Shown here: piece by piece, positions 1 through 13,318 of the stretch
Layout: each line of letters begins with the position of its first letter
How positions within the stretch are numbered: the stretch's first letter is position 1
Program-made: the position numbers and the translations under genes
The notes under the pieces: model-generated
The model's input: only the letters and a program-made list of their open reading frames with translations
What the model was told of the DNA's origin: nothing
Databases searched by the model: none
NCBI GenBank assembly: GCA_029215795.1
Contig: JARDYH010000001.1
Span: forward strand, 227,257,654-227,321,653
DNA length: 64,000 nt
Origin: Anniella stebbinsi
Lineage: Eukaryota; Chordata; Lepidosauria; Squamata; Anniellidae
Reading direction: 5' to 3'

Positions 1-2000
1 TACATTTACACCACTTGGACAGTTTAGAATGTCTTGGTAAGAGAGGCTGGAATGTCTCGCTCAGGTAACAAGGGGTGGGAAGTCAAGAGTTGGATATTCA
101 TTTCAACTACACGAAAGAAGGTCCGGTGCATTCCTGGGTATTTTAGCCAGATCGAAGCTAGTGATTTTATTGTTCTAAAGCCTGTGCTGCAGCCAAGAAA
201 ATATACCACACAAAGCATGTAGCACTATATCATGTGAAGAACAGATGTTGTTCAGATGGTGCAGCTGTTGAATAACAGATAATCTAAGGTACTGTGGCCC
301 ACTAAAAAACTTTTAAGAAACTGGAAATATGAGTTTGAATTAAAACCCAGTGAAGGCCAAAATTCAAGCATCAGTGATACATATTTTCCACGCCCCCTGC
401 CGCCAATGTCTTACAGTATTTCTAGAGTGAGAACAGATTTCCCCTCTCAATCTGTACAAATCCAGCTCAATCTAATGCATACTTATGTCTTCGTGGGGGG
501 GGGGGGAGAAAAGCTCCAGGTAAATTAAAGTAAGCAAAGCGCCATTTAGCTCCACTTATCGAGGAATTAGCCACTGACAGTTTATGGAAAGCAGAGACAC
601 ACTAGCAGGGAGAGACAAGACTTGGAATTCTCCTAAATTAGTTGCATCTCACACAGAGATTGAGTGAAGAAGTATTGATTCTGGACTGAAGCCTGCCGCC
701 TTCTGATCAGAGCACCTGTGCAAATATTGTACAGCATGAATGCTCTTGTGCCTCTGTATACGTTTCATACCTCCAGTGGATAATTGGGTGGTTGGGGAGG
801 AGTGAGGCTAAAAGGCAGGGGATGGGTAAACTTGAGAGGCCCTTCATTTTCAGTGGGAGAAAAACAGAACTCATTTAGCGGCAAAACGCACATCCGTGAA
901 GATGTTGTTCTCTTTGATAATCTCCCCCAATCAAATGCAATCAGTTCAAATTTGATGTGGGAATTCAGTCTAAGCACTGCAGCTGAAAGACTAACATGGC
1001 TTTGATATTTCCAGTCTCACTGCTAAAACGGATGTGTCTCCCCCCCAAGTTTTGAAGCTAAAATCTTGGCCAGCATCATCCCTGCCCATACGCACATTCA
1101 TTTCAATAAGTTTAGGCTGAATTCAGCATTGCGTGTATCTCTGTATGGAGTGGGTAGCAAGAGAAGCATTCATGGTATTTGGCAGGAAGAAAGTAGGAGG
1201 CTCTGACTTTGGGATAGAATAGTGGAGATGACAATATGTTTTCTGACACACTGCCTACTACAGAATAATGTGTTTGTTTTTAAATTGCAGGATGGCTGTG
1301 TGTGTGTGTTGCAATTACATTCTCAAGATGCATCAGTTCTAAACATTCCACAATATTCTGGTCACCGCAATGGTAAAAAAAAAATTAAAATTAAAACCAT
1401 GTGCCACATGTAAATTAGAAACTATAAAAGAATATGAGCATTATAAAATTTGCGTTAAAAACTTATAAACAGCTTTGCTGATTGACTGTCAATGAAAATA
1501 TATAGCTTTTCCTCCCTTTGTCAGAACATTTATCAGCACTTGGCAACTCTGGACTAACCTGACATGCAAGATGATCAAAATGGATTATGTAATCTTTTCC
1601 ATTTATTCCTATTGATTTTAGTCATGATAAAATTCATCAGAGTGGGCTGGGAACATTGCGCCTGAAGAGAGTTGGTTGAAATAAATAAATAAATAAGCCC
1701 ATTCCTGGTAACTATTTGTTGACAGTGGTTATAGTAAGAAAAAAGGAAGCAGTGTAATGGCAATGAAATATTCCAACAAGAATATCCACTGTTAATATCT
1801 CTTGACAAGCGTCTCTGTATTTTAACTCCTAATTTGCCTTACCAGATACGGAGTTAAGTCCAATGATTTATATTATCCCTTAAAACTGAGGTTTAAAGAA
1901 GACTTTATTTTAAACTTTTTACCACAGAGGGGAAAGGGGGAGGGGGGATAGTTGAAGGCTAATCAACTTTATTTCCGTAACTGCCGGTAACATCAAAATG
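1..2000. other. intergenic region downstream of GPD2, no gene recognised
   Basis: AT-rich non-coding sequence. The open frames here are under 80 codons and resemble no family I know. A short (AAAT)n run at 1679-1697 and a G run near 496-507 are the only repeats I noted. The sequence lies past the probable polyadenylation site of the minus-strand gene. Confidence 0.5.
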
Positions 2001-2026
2001 CCAGCGAGTGGACCATTTTAATCAGT

Positions 2027-2032
2027 TTTATT
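2027..2032 (-). promoter_or_regulatory. candidate polyadenylation signal AATAAA
   Basis: The plus strand reads TTTATT here, giving AATAAA on the GPD2 strand about 3.7 kb after the stop codon. Cleavage would be expected 10-30 bases lower in coordinate. Chance hits are common in AT-rich DNA, so this is only a candidate. Confidence 0.35.
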
Positions 2033-4858
2033 GATTCATGCTTTCAGTTCTTATTCAGTTAAAAACAAGGCACATTAAATACATCCTCTTATTGCTCTAT
2101 AAATGCATGCAGCTCATTCTGTATATCAAAAGTAATAAATAATGGCAATAAAACACCGAGACAGTTATAAAAATGACAACCCAGCCTCAAACACAGTATT
2201 TAACAGTCCAATCCTGAACAATAACCCAACACAATACATAAAAGTGCCAGATGGAAAAACATGCGGCATGTATATATGTATATGTATGCATATGTGTGCA
2301 TATTCACACACACACACAGAAACACACCACCAACACCAGGCTCTTTGCTGTTACATTCCATTCCTTTCTTTTTGAAACACAGTAGTACAATAGTATTACA
2401 TATCACTAACACAGCGCACAATGGTTCTGCAAGTACTTTATATTTACTGTACACTCATATAACAATCTTCCATATATATATAAAAAGAGTATCATGTAAT
2501 CAAGTAATTCTGATCTTTGAATTATGGATTAAAATTCTTTAATTTTACTAAACCAAGCAAGTGGAAGATGAGGTATGTGAGGTCTTTCACATCCCATACA
2601 AAGCAGAGGGGCACACTTTTGTAAGAAAAGCAAAGCAAAAGAAAGTTGGATTAATATTCAGAGATCAAACTAAAAATGCATATAAACCATAAAATAAAAT
2701 GAACAAAACATTCATGTCCATGGTATGACTGCATTGGTAGCAAAAGATGAAAAACAGCAAGAATGACGCTCTGATAGTGAGAGGCATAACTAGACATTAC
2801 TGAAAATCTTGCGTTATCATAGAGAGGGAATCTATTTGAAAAGGAGTGTTCGAAAAGGTGTATTACACCTCCTCCTTAAGGACTATGCACATACGTTGTT
2901 TTTCTTCAGCATTTGACCACCCCCAGCCTGGCTAAACTCTGGTGGCGGAGAAACTGTTTTCTAAAACCCTACAGCACATCTGGATGAGGGACACCCCCCC
3001 CCCCCTTTATCCCTTGATCACAGGCATTTGCTTTTGCCTAAAGGGTTGAAAGGTAATTTCAAAATGCCATTTTGATTCAAAGATATATATATAAACACTG
3101 GCACCCTCACACCCTTTTAGGGTACAAATATAGCAGGCATTCTTTTCTCCACACTTCACGAATGCGTAGGAAAGCTAGTTTTTGATTACTCCCATTTTAG
3201 TTGATTTTTCTGCTCCAAGCGAGATTAAGTTAACACGAGGAAAAGAAAACTGTTATGTAAAAACAGTCCAAAATGTGTGGGCAATGTGGAAGGGAAGCAG
3301 CCCATAGGATCAACTGTACAAAACAATCCTTAGCGCTCAAGGAGAAACCTCAAAATTATCACATATGCCCAAAGCCTTAGTCCTGTACTTCAAGTCAATC
3401 CGAAGTGCTCAGAGCCTAGCAACAGGAGGAATCCGTTTCTCCTCCAGCATGCTCACTGTTAACCTAGAAAAAAGGTAGGTTGGAAGTCTGAGGTATCTTG
3501 AACATAGGAAAAGCTTACGAGGGGGGTGGGAATGCCTGCACAGGATTTGGCCAGAGAACTTATACCTTTTGGCAGGATTCTGTTCCTTATATTCAACTCA
3601 GGCAAAAGGGGGGGTCACCCTTAAAGGTAGCCTAAGAATAAATTCAAATAATTTAAAAGTCTAAACTTCTATATACAAAATGCGAATGCATGCCTCTGAA
3701 GTCAGTTTTATACACCCCGTGGCTATTTGTAGCAGTAGAAATCTTCAACACTTTCAACATGTGTATATAGGGTATTTTGACAGGGGAAATAAATTCTTTT
3801 GCAGAATATTGAAATATAATGGTCTGTTAGAAGGGTCCAGGAATATGTGCTAATGTTGAATGTAGAGACCTCGTGCACACTTTTCTACCAAGATACGATG
3901 AAGGGTCAGTTCCCACATTTTGTTCTGAGGAATGCTCCATTTCACATCATTCAAGAGATGAAAATAATAATGCAAGAAAGGATTTGGGCCTACAAGTCCA
4001 AATAGTGCAGATCTTACCTATTGTATGACTTAAAGGAATATCCCCTTGAACAAAACCTTGGAACATGCTAAACGCCCTTCAGGAGGTAAAAAGTTGTCAA
4101 GAAAAAGTAACCTAACGTCTCTTCTCCTCTTCTTCAGTAACCTAATGTCTTTTCTTTTTGTTTCATGCCATCACTTCATTTTCCAAACAACAAGAAGCAA
4201 ACTTCCCTCTATTTTTAGTGACATTTCCCAGCTTAATGGGGGATGAGGAGGTGAGGTAAAAAGTGAAAGCCCATGTCTGAGAAAATGGCCCAATATAGGA
4301 CAGGCAATTTAAATAAGAGTTTAATGAAGTCTAGCTCAATGTTTCTGCTGTTAAATATGTTGTGAACATAAAATAGTGTCCAATTGTGCTTTGTGTTGTG
4401 TATCCAGCAGAAATTAACCATCAGTCAATTCAGAAACATTTGTTAAAACTTCTACCAAAATTTCAGAGGAAAAGGGATGCACTACTCACCACGTGCTATA
4501 TGGAGCATTTGGCTAAAGGGAAAGGGAGAGAGAAATTCCACCCATATTTTTAAAGTTTTTCCATGGTAGGATAACAGGCACCTGTTTCTTTAAAACTATC
4601 CTTGTGACGTGCTTCTAATCTAATGCTATCTCGGGTGTGCTTTACAGAAATCCATGTGTAAACCATCGTTGCTATACAGGACATAGCTACTTAAACCCCA
4701 CAAGTTCCAACGAGACTTAACCATGTTTAATTTTAGCTGAACTGGGTCCAGTATGTCCTCTTATCCAAACACAACTAAGTACCAGTGCAATTCCTTGGCA
4801 CAGGAAATTCACTTGTATTTTGGGCAATACTGTACAAAAATTACTCCTTTTTCTTTTT

Positions 4859-5116
4859 GGGCATGCATGTTTTAATAGCCTTGCAATAATTAACACCCCC
4901 TCCCCCATTAGCCCTGAAGTTCTAGGCAAAAGATGAACATTTTGCACAATACCCACTTCTCCTAAAAGGGGGGGAACTATTATTTTCCCCAATGACAAAT
5001 CAATTTTCGTTATTAAGGGCAGGCATATTTTAATAGCCTTGAAACAATTTTTAAAAATACTGTTAGCGCTGAAGTTCTAGGCAAAAGATGACATTTAGCA
5101 TAACACATTTTCTCCA
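4859..5116. repeat. direct duplication inside the probable 3' UTR
   Basis: A segment at 4859-4964 is repeated at 5017-5116, offset by 158 bases. The copies share 'ttttaatagcctt', then 'ctgaagttctaggcaaaag', then a similar end. The middle parts have diverged by small indels, so the duplication is not recent. Confidence 0.7.
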
Positions 5117-5706
5117 AAAATGAAGAAAGGAATCCAGAGATTTAACGAATAAGCCCACATGTAAGACACTGAAGGCATGCTGGCACCTTCCACTTTTGCC
5201 CATTCGATGCAGCAAGATGCGAGGGGACGGGTGGGGACCCCCTTATGGATGTACAAAAGGATTAATTCTTGCTCCTAGGCAGATAGATGGCAGGGTGGAA
5301 CTGCACCCACATTCATGTTTGGTTAACACCTGGATCCCCTACCACGGCTCCAGAGTGCAGCCAAGGTATAGCGCAGATCCCTTTGGATCAGCTCAGAAAA
5401 AAATACCTGGGTCATAGTTCCTTAAATGTCTTTCTTAATTCAAATACGCTTGTCCACCAGTGATTCTGGAGAAAGCAGAAACATACACCCAGCTCAGCAG
5501 GCCACAAGTCAGAGCATTAGAACATTTGCAGCAAACTTAAGGGAAGGGGGAGAAAGAACTGCAACAAAGACAGTTTTTCTGTACAGTAGCTCACAGCCAG
5601 ACAGGTTGAGCAGAGGAAGGAGACACATCCGCAAGCACTGGAATGTTTTTCAGCCGAAAAAGGCTGCTGCACAGGACGCCATTGTGCAGCTGTAAGCTCC
5701 CAAAAC

Positions 5707-5832
5707 TCACAGTCCACCACAGCTCCGATCTACTGAAATCACTTCACGGTGATGAATGTTCTCTTCAGCGGCTTTCATAAGAACAGCTAGCCGGCTTCCC
5801 GAAATATATCCTTTCTGGATTGCAGTCATGAG
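5707..5832 (-). CDS. GPD2: GPD2 last coding exon (C-terminus and stop)
   Basis: Encodes 41 residues and the TGA stop (5707-5709), approximately residues 687-727. The peptide opens LMTAIQKG and ends VDRSCGGL. The acceptor AG is at 5833-5834, preceded by a pyrimidine tract, and the intron is phase 0. The SCGGL ending and the match to the end of the second EF-hand region make the identification firm. Downstream is the long 3' UTR; upstream is an 8.7-kb intron. Confidence 0.97.
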   Translation of the reverse strand, partial: LMTAIQKGYISGSRLAVLMKAAEENIHHREVISVDRSCGGL

Positions 5833-8800
5833 CTGAAGAAAAAAGAATGAGAAGGCTTTAACACCATTTTAATTGTCTTTATTTATTTTCACCCACACTC
5901 ACAGAGGCATTTGCATAGGACCGCTGGCTTTAAAGAGTGGACTTGTACTCAAAGGAACATTTCTAATCTTTAGTGAAATTTCTAGAGACATATAGCAGGC
6001 TTATGGTAGAAAAGGAAGCTGACGTCATGTCCTCCAGCCTTGATCCTCCCTTCTGCTTCAAAGGATGACTCAAGGGTGGGCAGGAAGCTTCATCCGGTAA
6101 CCCATTATTTACTACTCCAGGACCTTCCCAACTGGAGGACATGGCTTTACCAGATTCCTCAGTCTCAGAAGGCAGCCCTCCGATTCAGTCCTTGCTACCT
6201 CTATGCTGTAGGAGCCAGCGGCTGCACAATGGACAATGGCTCCTTAAGTAGTAGTCAGCTCCTCAAAGAAGGGAGAGTTAGCTACAGGTCCAGACTTGCC
6301 AGCCTTCCTAAGGCCTCTGCATGTTGCTGAGACAACTGCTCTTTGTAGGTGAGTTCGTGTTCTGTCCAAGGTCCTGAAAGACCCTGCCTTCACCCTTGTA
6401 GTAAGTGCAACTGCTTCAGATTGGCTCTCCTGGGAAACCTGAGCTGAACTAGATGATTACATAACCCACTAGGCCAACATCCCTGTAGAGGGCATGCATT
6501 CATAATCAAACACAAAAGCATCACTCTCAAGTTTTTAAAAACATGTGTTACATCCGCCTGAAATATCTTCGCTTTCTAAATAGTGCTCTGATATTATGTA
6601 GGAGTTTGTTCATTACATCTTTAGTGAGAAGGCTGTAGAACAACAACAAGAATAATAATCCCTCTACTTTTCATGCCCTATCCCCTTCTCGCTAGGGTTG
6701 GGTCATGCAGTATCAACATGACAGCAAATGCTATAAGCCACAATCTCATTTTCCTTCTCTGACTTCTTTCTTAAGGGCCAGAGAGATGAGTGAACAATTT
6801 GCAATGCATTATTTAGCCTCCTTTCCTGTTTGTGAGCAATCAGGAATTCCTCCAGGATATGTTTTTTTTATTTGATTATTTCTGACTTTAAAGCTAACTC
6901 GTTGGCTTGCCCAAGAAACCATAGTGAAGTATTTATTGGAACCCTTCTGGCTAATTAAGATAGGCCAAGACATTCAAGCAAGTGCATCTGCTTTATCTGA
7001 AAGACAAGATCAGCACAAATGGATGTATTATTGTTTGTGTCTTTAGCACCATTCATGTATATGGCATTTTACAAAGAATGAAGATAGATCCCTATCCTAG
7101 AGGCTCACCATCTAGAAACAGACATGAGGGAGAAATCAATAGCTTGGAAGACCATTTATTCAAGGAACCGCTCTTATTTCACCATCTGTATTTAATCCAA
7201 AATCATACCCAAAGTAAAAAACTTTGGAGGAGCAAAAAAAAGGTTGCCCATTTTACCAGCCTGCTTGTAATTGTAATAAATTTCATTTGAGGGTTGACCA
7301 AGTATGCACTGGCATATCTGGTTCTGCTGGAAAACTGAATATGAACCTTTCACACAATGTTTGTTTGTACTAGCTTCGAATGGCAGGAGACAAACAAGTA
7401 TGGAATCATTTTAATTAAATATTTTATTTTATATTTTAACAAATGGGGCTCTGCAACAAAATGTTGTAGTGTGGAATGCTTTGATAGAGGGTCCCAGCCA
7501 CTCCTTTACATCCCACCCACCCCTAATGCTTCTACGTTCTGCCCCTCTGCCACAACAGCGGTTAGCATCTGTACCCACACTGGTCTATTTCAGATTTCTC
7601 CCCCCGCCTCCATTCTGGATTGTTTTGAAGGGGTACTAGTAGTATGGACACACTGGTGCCCAATCCCAGTTACATTAAATCATTTGATTTCTCCACTGAT
7701 GTCAATGGTCGTGACTCTATTCCACACTTCCATTAAAATAGAAGTGTGAACTAGGAAGTGACCTATCCAGGCAATGAGATTATTTCTATACCCTCTTTAT
7801 CTCTATGTGTCTCCTCTTTCCTTACCAGCCACGCCATTCTACCCCTCCACCTCCGGTGACCAACCCTCCCTCCCATATAGAACATTATTTTATTTATGTT
7901 TAGATACTGCCTTTCCACAAATGGCCTCAAGATGATGAAATAAAACCAATACATAAAGACATAAAAAGATATAAAAGCATATTATGACAATTAAAGCCAT
8001 AATTTCAAAGGCCAAATTAAAGAGATGTGTCTCAAAGAAGGGCATCGTGTCTATGCATGTGAGACACCTACCTGTAGGCATCAAACTTTGCAATACTCCC
8101 CACCTGAGGCTTGCTTCCCCCTTGCCATGACTCACTGTTATGTTAAATAGGTTCCTGTAGAAATCCCCTGAAAGATGCATGATCAGGTTCGCATCAGGCT
8201 ATTTCCCAATTCCTATGGGAGTTCCCACTCTCCACAGAAATACCTTTGATGGTGAAAACTGGCTTTGTCTTTGAGTGGCCCTGGTGTCAAGGCTAGACCC
8301 CCTTCTGGGCTGCAGAGCCCTAGGTGCCTCCCCCACCCCCCACTTGCAAGTTGCATTGGAGGGTTATTCTTAGAATTAAAAGACCCTGAGGAACGTCTCA
8401 GCTAGTTAATTTAGGTTTCATTTTATTTTAAACACAAGTGATCATTTCTGGACTTCTGTGCTTAGTATTTGAATAAATACATTCAACTGGAAACTGGAGT
8501 CGAAGAAGTTCTTTTGCTTAGCCTGAGATTGGCCCTACCTAGCCAACTGAGTCCACTTAGTGCATTCTACCACATTTTCAAGATGATTAAAGAAAGTTTT
8601 GCAAAAGTGGCCTATCCTTCTCCATAGGTACAAGCCAGAAGCCTGGATTTTCATGTGTTCAGGCTAAGAGTTATTATTCATCACATAAGTGGTGGCAGCT
8701 TTGCCTCCAAAATATACGACGACGGGTGTATCCTGTCCTACATTGCAGGGTTAGAAGTGCAGACTTCCTGTTTGTCATACCCTCCCATCTGGTTATCAGG

Positions 8801-10390
8801 GTGTCCCCTTTTTGAGTCATTTAGCATCATATGCCATTGAGTTATTTAAGGCGACTTTGTGTATATGTTGTTTCCCTCCTCCCTGTCAGAAAGAACACTT
8901 ATGAGAACTCATGCCTGGGTTTGTTTGTTTTCCTCCTCCCTCCCAACTCTTGTTTCCTTTTGTGTTATGGCCTGAGGGCCAGAGATTTATTACTGACCTT
9001 TGTAAGCTGCTCACGGAAACCCAGAGCGGGATAAAAATGATTTTAGTTGCAGCAATAGTAGCAATAATAGAAACAATAATCTCAAGTGTGAGAAGTACAA
9101 CAAAACTTGGCCTCCGTTAAGAAAATGCAGGTTACCATAAATAAGACACAGAAGGATAAATAGTTTTAACTTCCTACATGATAACACAATGAAAGAAGCC
9201 AAAGTTTAAACAAATATAGGCATGAAACCAGAGGCTAGCAATGTTGAAGAAGACTACCAATTCTTAAAAATGGAAAATTAAATCCTATCACTTTTGGACC
9301 CTGAAAGTAAATGACAACATGGGGGGGGGGGGGCTCTTTTAAAAAGATACCTTAGCGTGATTTAAATCACAGAGCAGCTTTTATTTTTTACCTCTCGAAA
9401 ATGTACTTGCTCACATAACTTAAGCTATTATGTCTGAGGCAAGCACATGCTCTCTTTTTTAGTATTATTAAATGCTGGACACAACCAGTGAAAAATTCTG
9501 CATTTACATTCAACAGTGCACTTATCTGCAGCCCATCTTGAGAGAGACAATTACCATTTTCCTTTGCCTTGATCTTGTTTGTTTAACTTGACACAGTGAA
9601 GAAAGGGCTGACATTGACCAAAATCCCCAGCATTAATTTATCTCATGTTCTGCATTCATCATTGCCACAGTGCAGGAAGGACCTGGCAGTCATTTGAAAT
9701 ACCTGACCAAGAAAGGCTCTACAAAAACAAACCTGGCCAGCAATAGAAAACAAATAAGCGGCTGCTTGCATGCAAAGAGTCAAATGGATGCGAAGTAGCG
9801 CTAGAGCCTTCAAATGTACATTTTACAGCATTTGTATTTTTTAAAAAATCGTTATGTTTCACCTTCTGCATCCCCAAAACCACCACTTCAGTTCCCCCTT
9901 TGATTTCTAGCTTAATGGAGCAGTTAACAAGCCAAATAGAATATAGTGGCTCAATTCAGCTGTCCCAGGCAGTCAAGTATGTACCCGAGGCTCCCGTATG
10001 CCGATTCTCTATGCCATTTCCTGCATGCCGACTTCCTGTGCGCCAATTCTCTACTCCATTTACTGGTTTGTGGTAAACAGAGTTTGCCACAAGTCTGGAA
10101 TTGGGTTACTGATAGCCATAACTTTGCTTCCAAACCAGAACGACATGCCCTTAGGTTCAAATGCTGTTTGAACACAAACCTTAGACATCGCTAACTGCAA
10201 AAGGGGAGGGGATCAGCATGCACAATGGGAGGAGGAGGGAAGGGAGAGCACACATGTATCTACAGCTTTCTAGGAGATCATTTGATGAATGGATCACAGT
10301 TGCTAACGTGGTGATGAAATTCTAAAAAACACATTTAAGACTGCAATCCTATACACGCTTACTTAGGAGTAAGCCACGTTGACAAAGTGG

Positions 10391-10740
10391 CCTGGTTCAC
10401 ACAATCACAGGGTGGTTAACAAGCCATGGTGGGTTGCTTACCACTCTGCATGTGCTGGCTGGGTACCAAATAAATTTGCATAAATACCCTCGACGGGCGC
10501 AGCTTCTTAAGTCATCCAAACCTGGCAAGAGTGGCTTGCTAGGGTGTTTAACAAACCACCCAGAACCCATGGACTGTTGTAGGGTAGCTTGTTAACCATC
10601 CAACAAGCCACCCTTATCAAGTTCAGATGACATGAGAAAACACGGCAGCAGGATTTGGATCGGTAACCTGGCATCCATGAGCGCCACAACCCACTCTGGC
10701 TAATAACCCTTACTGAACTGCAGTGATTGTGTGAACCAGG
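10391..10740. mobile_element. non-autonomous DNA transposon (MITE) with 18-bp terminal inverted repeats
   Basis: The left end reads CCTGGTTCACACAATCAC and the right end is its exact reverse complement, 350 bp apart. The interior has no ORF but carries internal repeats of the GTTAACAAGCC type on both strands. The 'gttcacac' ends resemble several other MITEs in this window. I see no clear target-site duplication. Confidence 0.8.
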
Positions 10741-11157
10741 TCAGTGGAACGTATGTCTGAATAAAGTTGCATAAAGTTGCACTCTAAAAGATATTGGCTC
10801 AACTATACTATATATAGCAGGGGTATTGAACCTCTTTCAGTCTGAGGGCTGAGTTCCATTCTGGGGAAGCTCTTAATCAGTTGGTTATTATTAGTATGGC
10901 ACCACCCAATGGCTGACATTTCCTGAGGAAGGTGCAACAGCAATTGGGAATGGAAAACAGGGAAATTATTCCATTTTCCCTTGTTTGCTTTGGTCTTCTA
11001 TGCTTGTGTGAGGAAAATGTATCCTGTGGAGAGTGAATATAGGTTTCCAGGGCTTCCTTTCTCCTCCACACGAAGGGAAGGCATTTGCACATACAAATGT
11101 GCAATGAAAAACAGGCACTTGTGCCACAGGGGCAATATGTGCAAGCACTCTTCATAA

Positions 11158-11230
11158 ACCACAAGAAGAGCAATGCTGGGTCAGACCAAGGGCCAGCATT
11201 CTGTTCACACAGTGGCCAAGCAGCTGTTTG
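11158..11230 (-). mobile_element. CR1-like LINE 3'-end fragment
   Basis: Contains 'gctgggtcagaccaagggccagcattctg...cacacagtggcc'. This is the reverse complement of the same tail seen in full at 60008-60321. Only the last ~70 bases are recognisable. Confidence 0.6.
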
Positions 11231-11370
11231 ACGCATGGATTACCCCAAGGTCACGTTCATGCCACATACTTTTCCCAAACATGGGGATGCTCTTCTTTCA
11301 TACATCGAACCCCAACAGCGGTTCTGCCAAATATAAGGTTGAGGCCAAGGCTAAATGGTGTGCTAAAGGA

Positions 11371-11608
11371 ATCAGTGTGGTGTAGTGGTTAGAGTGTTGG
11401 ACTGGGAGTCAGGAGATCTGGGTTCTAGTCCCCACTTGGTCATGGAAACCCACTGGGTGACTTTGGGCCAGTCACAGACTCTCAGCCCAACCTACCTCAC
11501 AGGGTTGTTGGTGTGAGGATGAAATGGAGAGGAGGAGGATTATATATGCCACCTTGGGTTCCTTGGAGGAAAAAAAGCCACGATATAAATGCAAATAAAT
11601 AAATAAAT
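11371..11608 (+). mobile_element. tRNA-derived SINE with AAAT tail
   Basis: Begins with a tRNA-like head, 'gtggtgtagtggttagag' (A-box region) and 'gggttctagtcc' (B-box region). A conserved body follows: 'tgggtgactttgggccagtcac', 'cctacctcacagggttgttg' and 'ttccttggagg'. It ends in (AAAT)n. A near full-length reverse copy lies at 36401-36648 and a fragment at 17060-17240, so this is a dispersed family. It is typical of squamate genomes (from general knowledge). Confidence 0.85.
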
Positions 11609-12268
11609 CATCAACCATGAAAAACAGGCAGCAAGATGAACATTGGCAAGTAAAGCATACCAATCTCTCCCAATCAACGTCTAAATATAAAGGACCTCTA
11701 GTGCAACACCAGTAGAAGTAGCTGGCATGATGGGTTTACACTGTGCTGGTCCTCCGCTGGAAAGAAGTAACAACTATCATGCTGTCTATATGTGAAATAA
11801 AATACCTTGCCATGAACTTATGATTTTTTAAAAAATCAAATCAGGGGAAGGTACAGCACCACTACTTTAGTAATCAGTTTCTGTTGCGGTCCCCTGCATA
11901 ACAGTGTGATGAGCACTGAGAAGCAGTACTCTGGACGGATTTAAGGCAAGCCGAATTAGAATTGGTTGGATTTAGCCAGGAAGTAGGTTGGAGATTCGAT
12001 TTTTTAAAAAGGAGAAACTGCAGGAGTGAGTCGCAAAAGAACTAAAGTGTTGATATAACAGAGTTTCTGGCTATGGAACAAAGAACGCTGCACTTCGGCC
12101 AACCCAGCAGCATCGTTCTGATTTGTCAATGATTGGCGGAAAAGTACCGACAGAGGATTCCAATCTCAAGGCAGACATAAGCTCATATATGAAGCTGCCT
12201 TTGGGGACTTTTGACTTCAAAGTCTACCTGCCTTCACTTTGTGACATCCAGATTAGTGGTTCAAATTA

Positions 12269-13318
12269 CTAGGGATGTGCAGGGACACCCCCCCCCCCGG
12301 ATTGAATTGGGACCTGGATCGGATTGGGACCCGGATCAGGACCTCCGATGTTGTCCTGGATCTGTTCGGACAAAATCGAAGGTCCCTCGGATCAGATCGG
12401 ACCCGATCCCGATCCGAAAATCGGACATCCGATTTTCGGATCGGCCGCCATTTTTGGTGTTTCCCCCATAGACTTGCATTGGGGGAAAGAAAGCTTTCTC
12501 CCAATGCAAGTCTATGGGGAAAACATGGTGGTGCGTGGGTGAGTGGGGGGCCTAACTCCCCTCTCCCTGTCCCTCCCCCCTCATTCGCACTCCTTACCTG
12601 CCAGGGCGACCACTTCTCTCCGGTGCTCCGATCTACTGAAAAACAGGCTTCATGGCCTAGTTCTCAGTAGAACGCTGGGTGATGACATCACCTGGCGCTC
12701 TACTGAGAACTAGGCCGTGAAGACTGTTTCTCAGTAGATCGGAGTACCGGAGGGAAGTGGCCGCCCCGGCAGGTAAGGGGGGGGGCCCTCCCGCTTCTTA
12801 CCTGCCGGGGCCATCCACTGCCATCCGCTAGCGCCCGTGGGCGCCAGCGGACAGCAATGGACTGCCCCGGCAGGTAAGCCCCCTCCCCCCTCGCGTTCCT
12901 TACCTGCCGGGGCCGTCTGACACCAGCAGACAGCCCCGGCAGGTAAGCCTCCTCCTCCCTCATGCGCTCCTTACCTGCCAGGGCCGTCCGCTGCCCCCTT
13001 CTACTGAGAAACAGGCTTCATGGCCTGCCTCTCAGTACCACGCCAGGTGACGTCACCCGGTGCGCTGAGAGGCAGGCCGCGAAGCCTGTTTCTCAGTAGA
13101 AGGGGGCAACGGACAGTAGCGGATGGCAGGTAAGGAACGCGAGGGGGAGGAGGAGGTCCGATCTTCCGATTTTATCCGAACCGGATCGGGTCCTTCTGGA
13201 CCGGTTCAGATGAGATCGGACGATCCAGAAGCAGGGATCGTAATCGGATAATTTTATCCGATTTCGGTCGGATAGGCTTCGGATTGTGGATCGGACCCAA
13301 TCTGATGCACACCCCTAG
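12269..13318. mobile_element. 1.05-kb GC-rich palindromic non-autonomous DNA transposon with 6-bp target duplication
   Basis: The ends are CTAGGGATGTGCA and its imperfect reverse complement TGCACACCCCTAG. The direct repeat AAATTA flanks both sides (12263-12268 and 13319-13324). Subterminal parts are rich in CGGATC/GATCCG on both strands. Inside are three separate palindromes (12461-12522, 12620-12750, 12992-13108) and several copies of 'ccttacctgccggggccgtc' in both orientations. There is no transposase ORF. The superfamily is uncertain. Confidence 0.8.

Larger units (their letters stand above)
2005..5706 (-). other. GPD2: probable 3' untranslated region of GPD2
   Basis: This stretch directly follows the GPD2 stop codon at 5707-5709 in the direction of transcription. 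It is AT-rich, has no recognisable coding content, and is poorer in recognisable transposons than the introns. A long 3' UTR of several kilobases is usual for vertebrate GPD2 (general knowledge). I placed the end just past an AATAAA on the minus strand at 2027-2032. Other AATAAA hits further downstream, near 1968 and 1904, are possible alternatives. The exact end cannot be fixed without transcript data. Confidence 0.45.
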
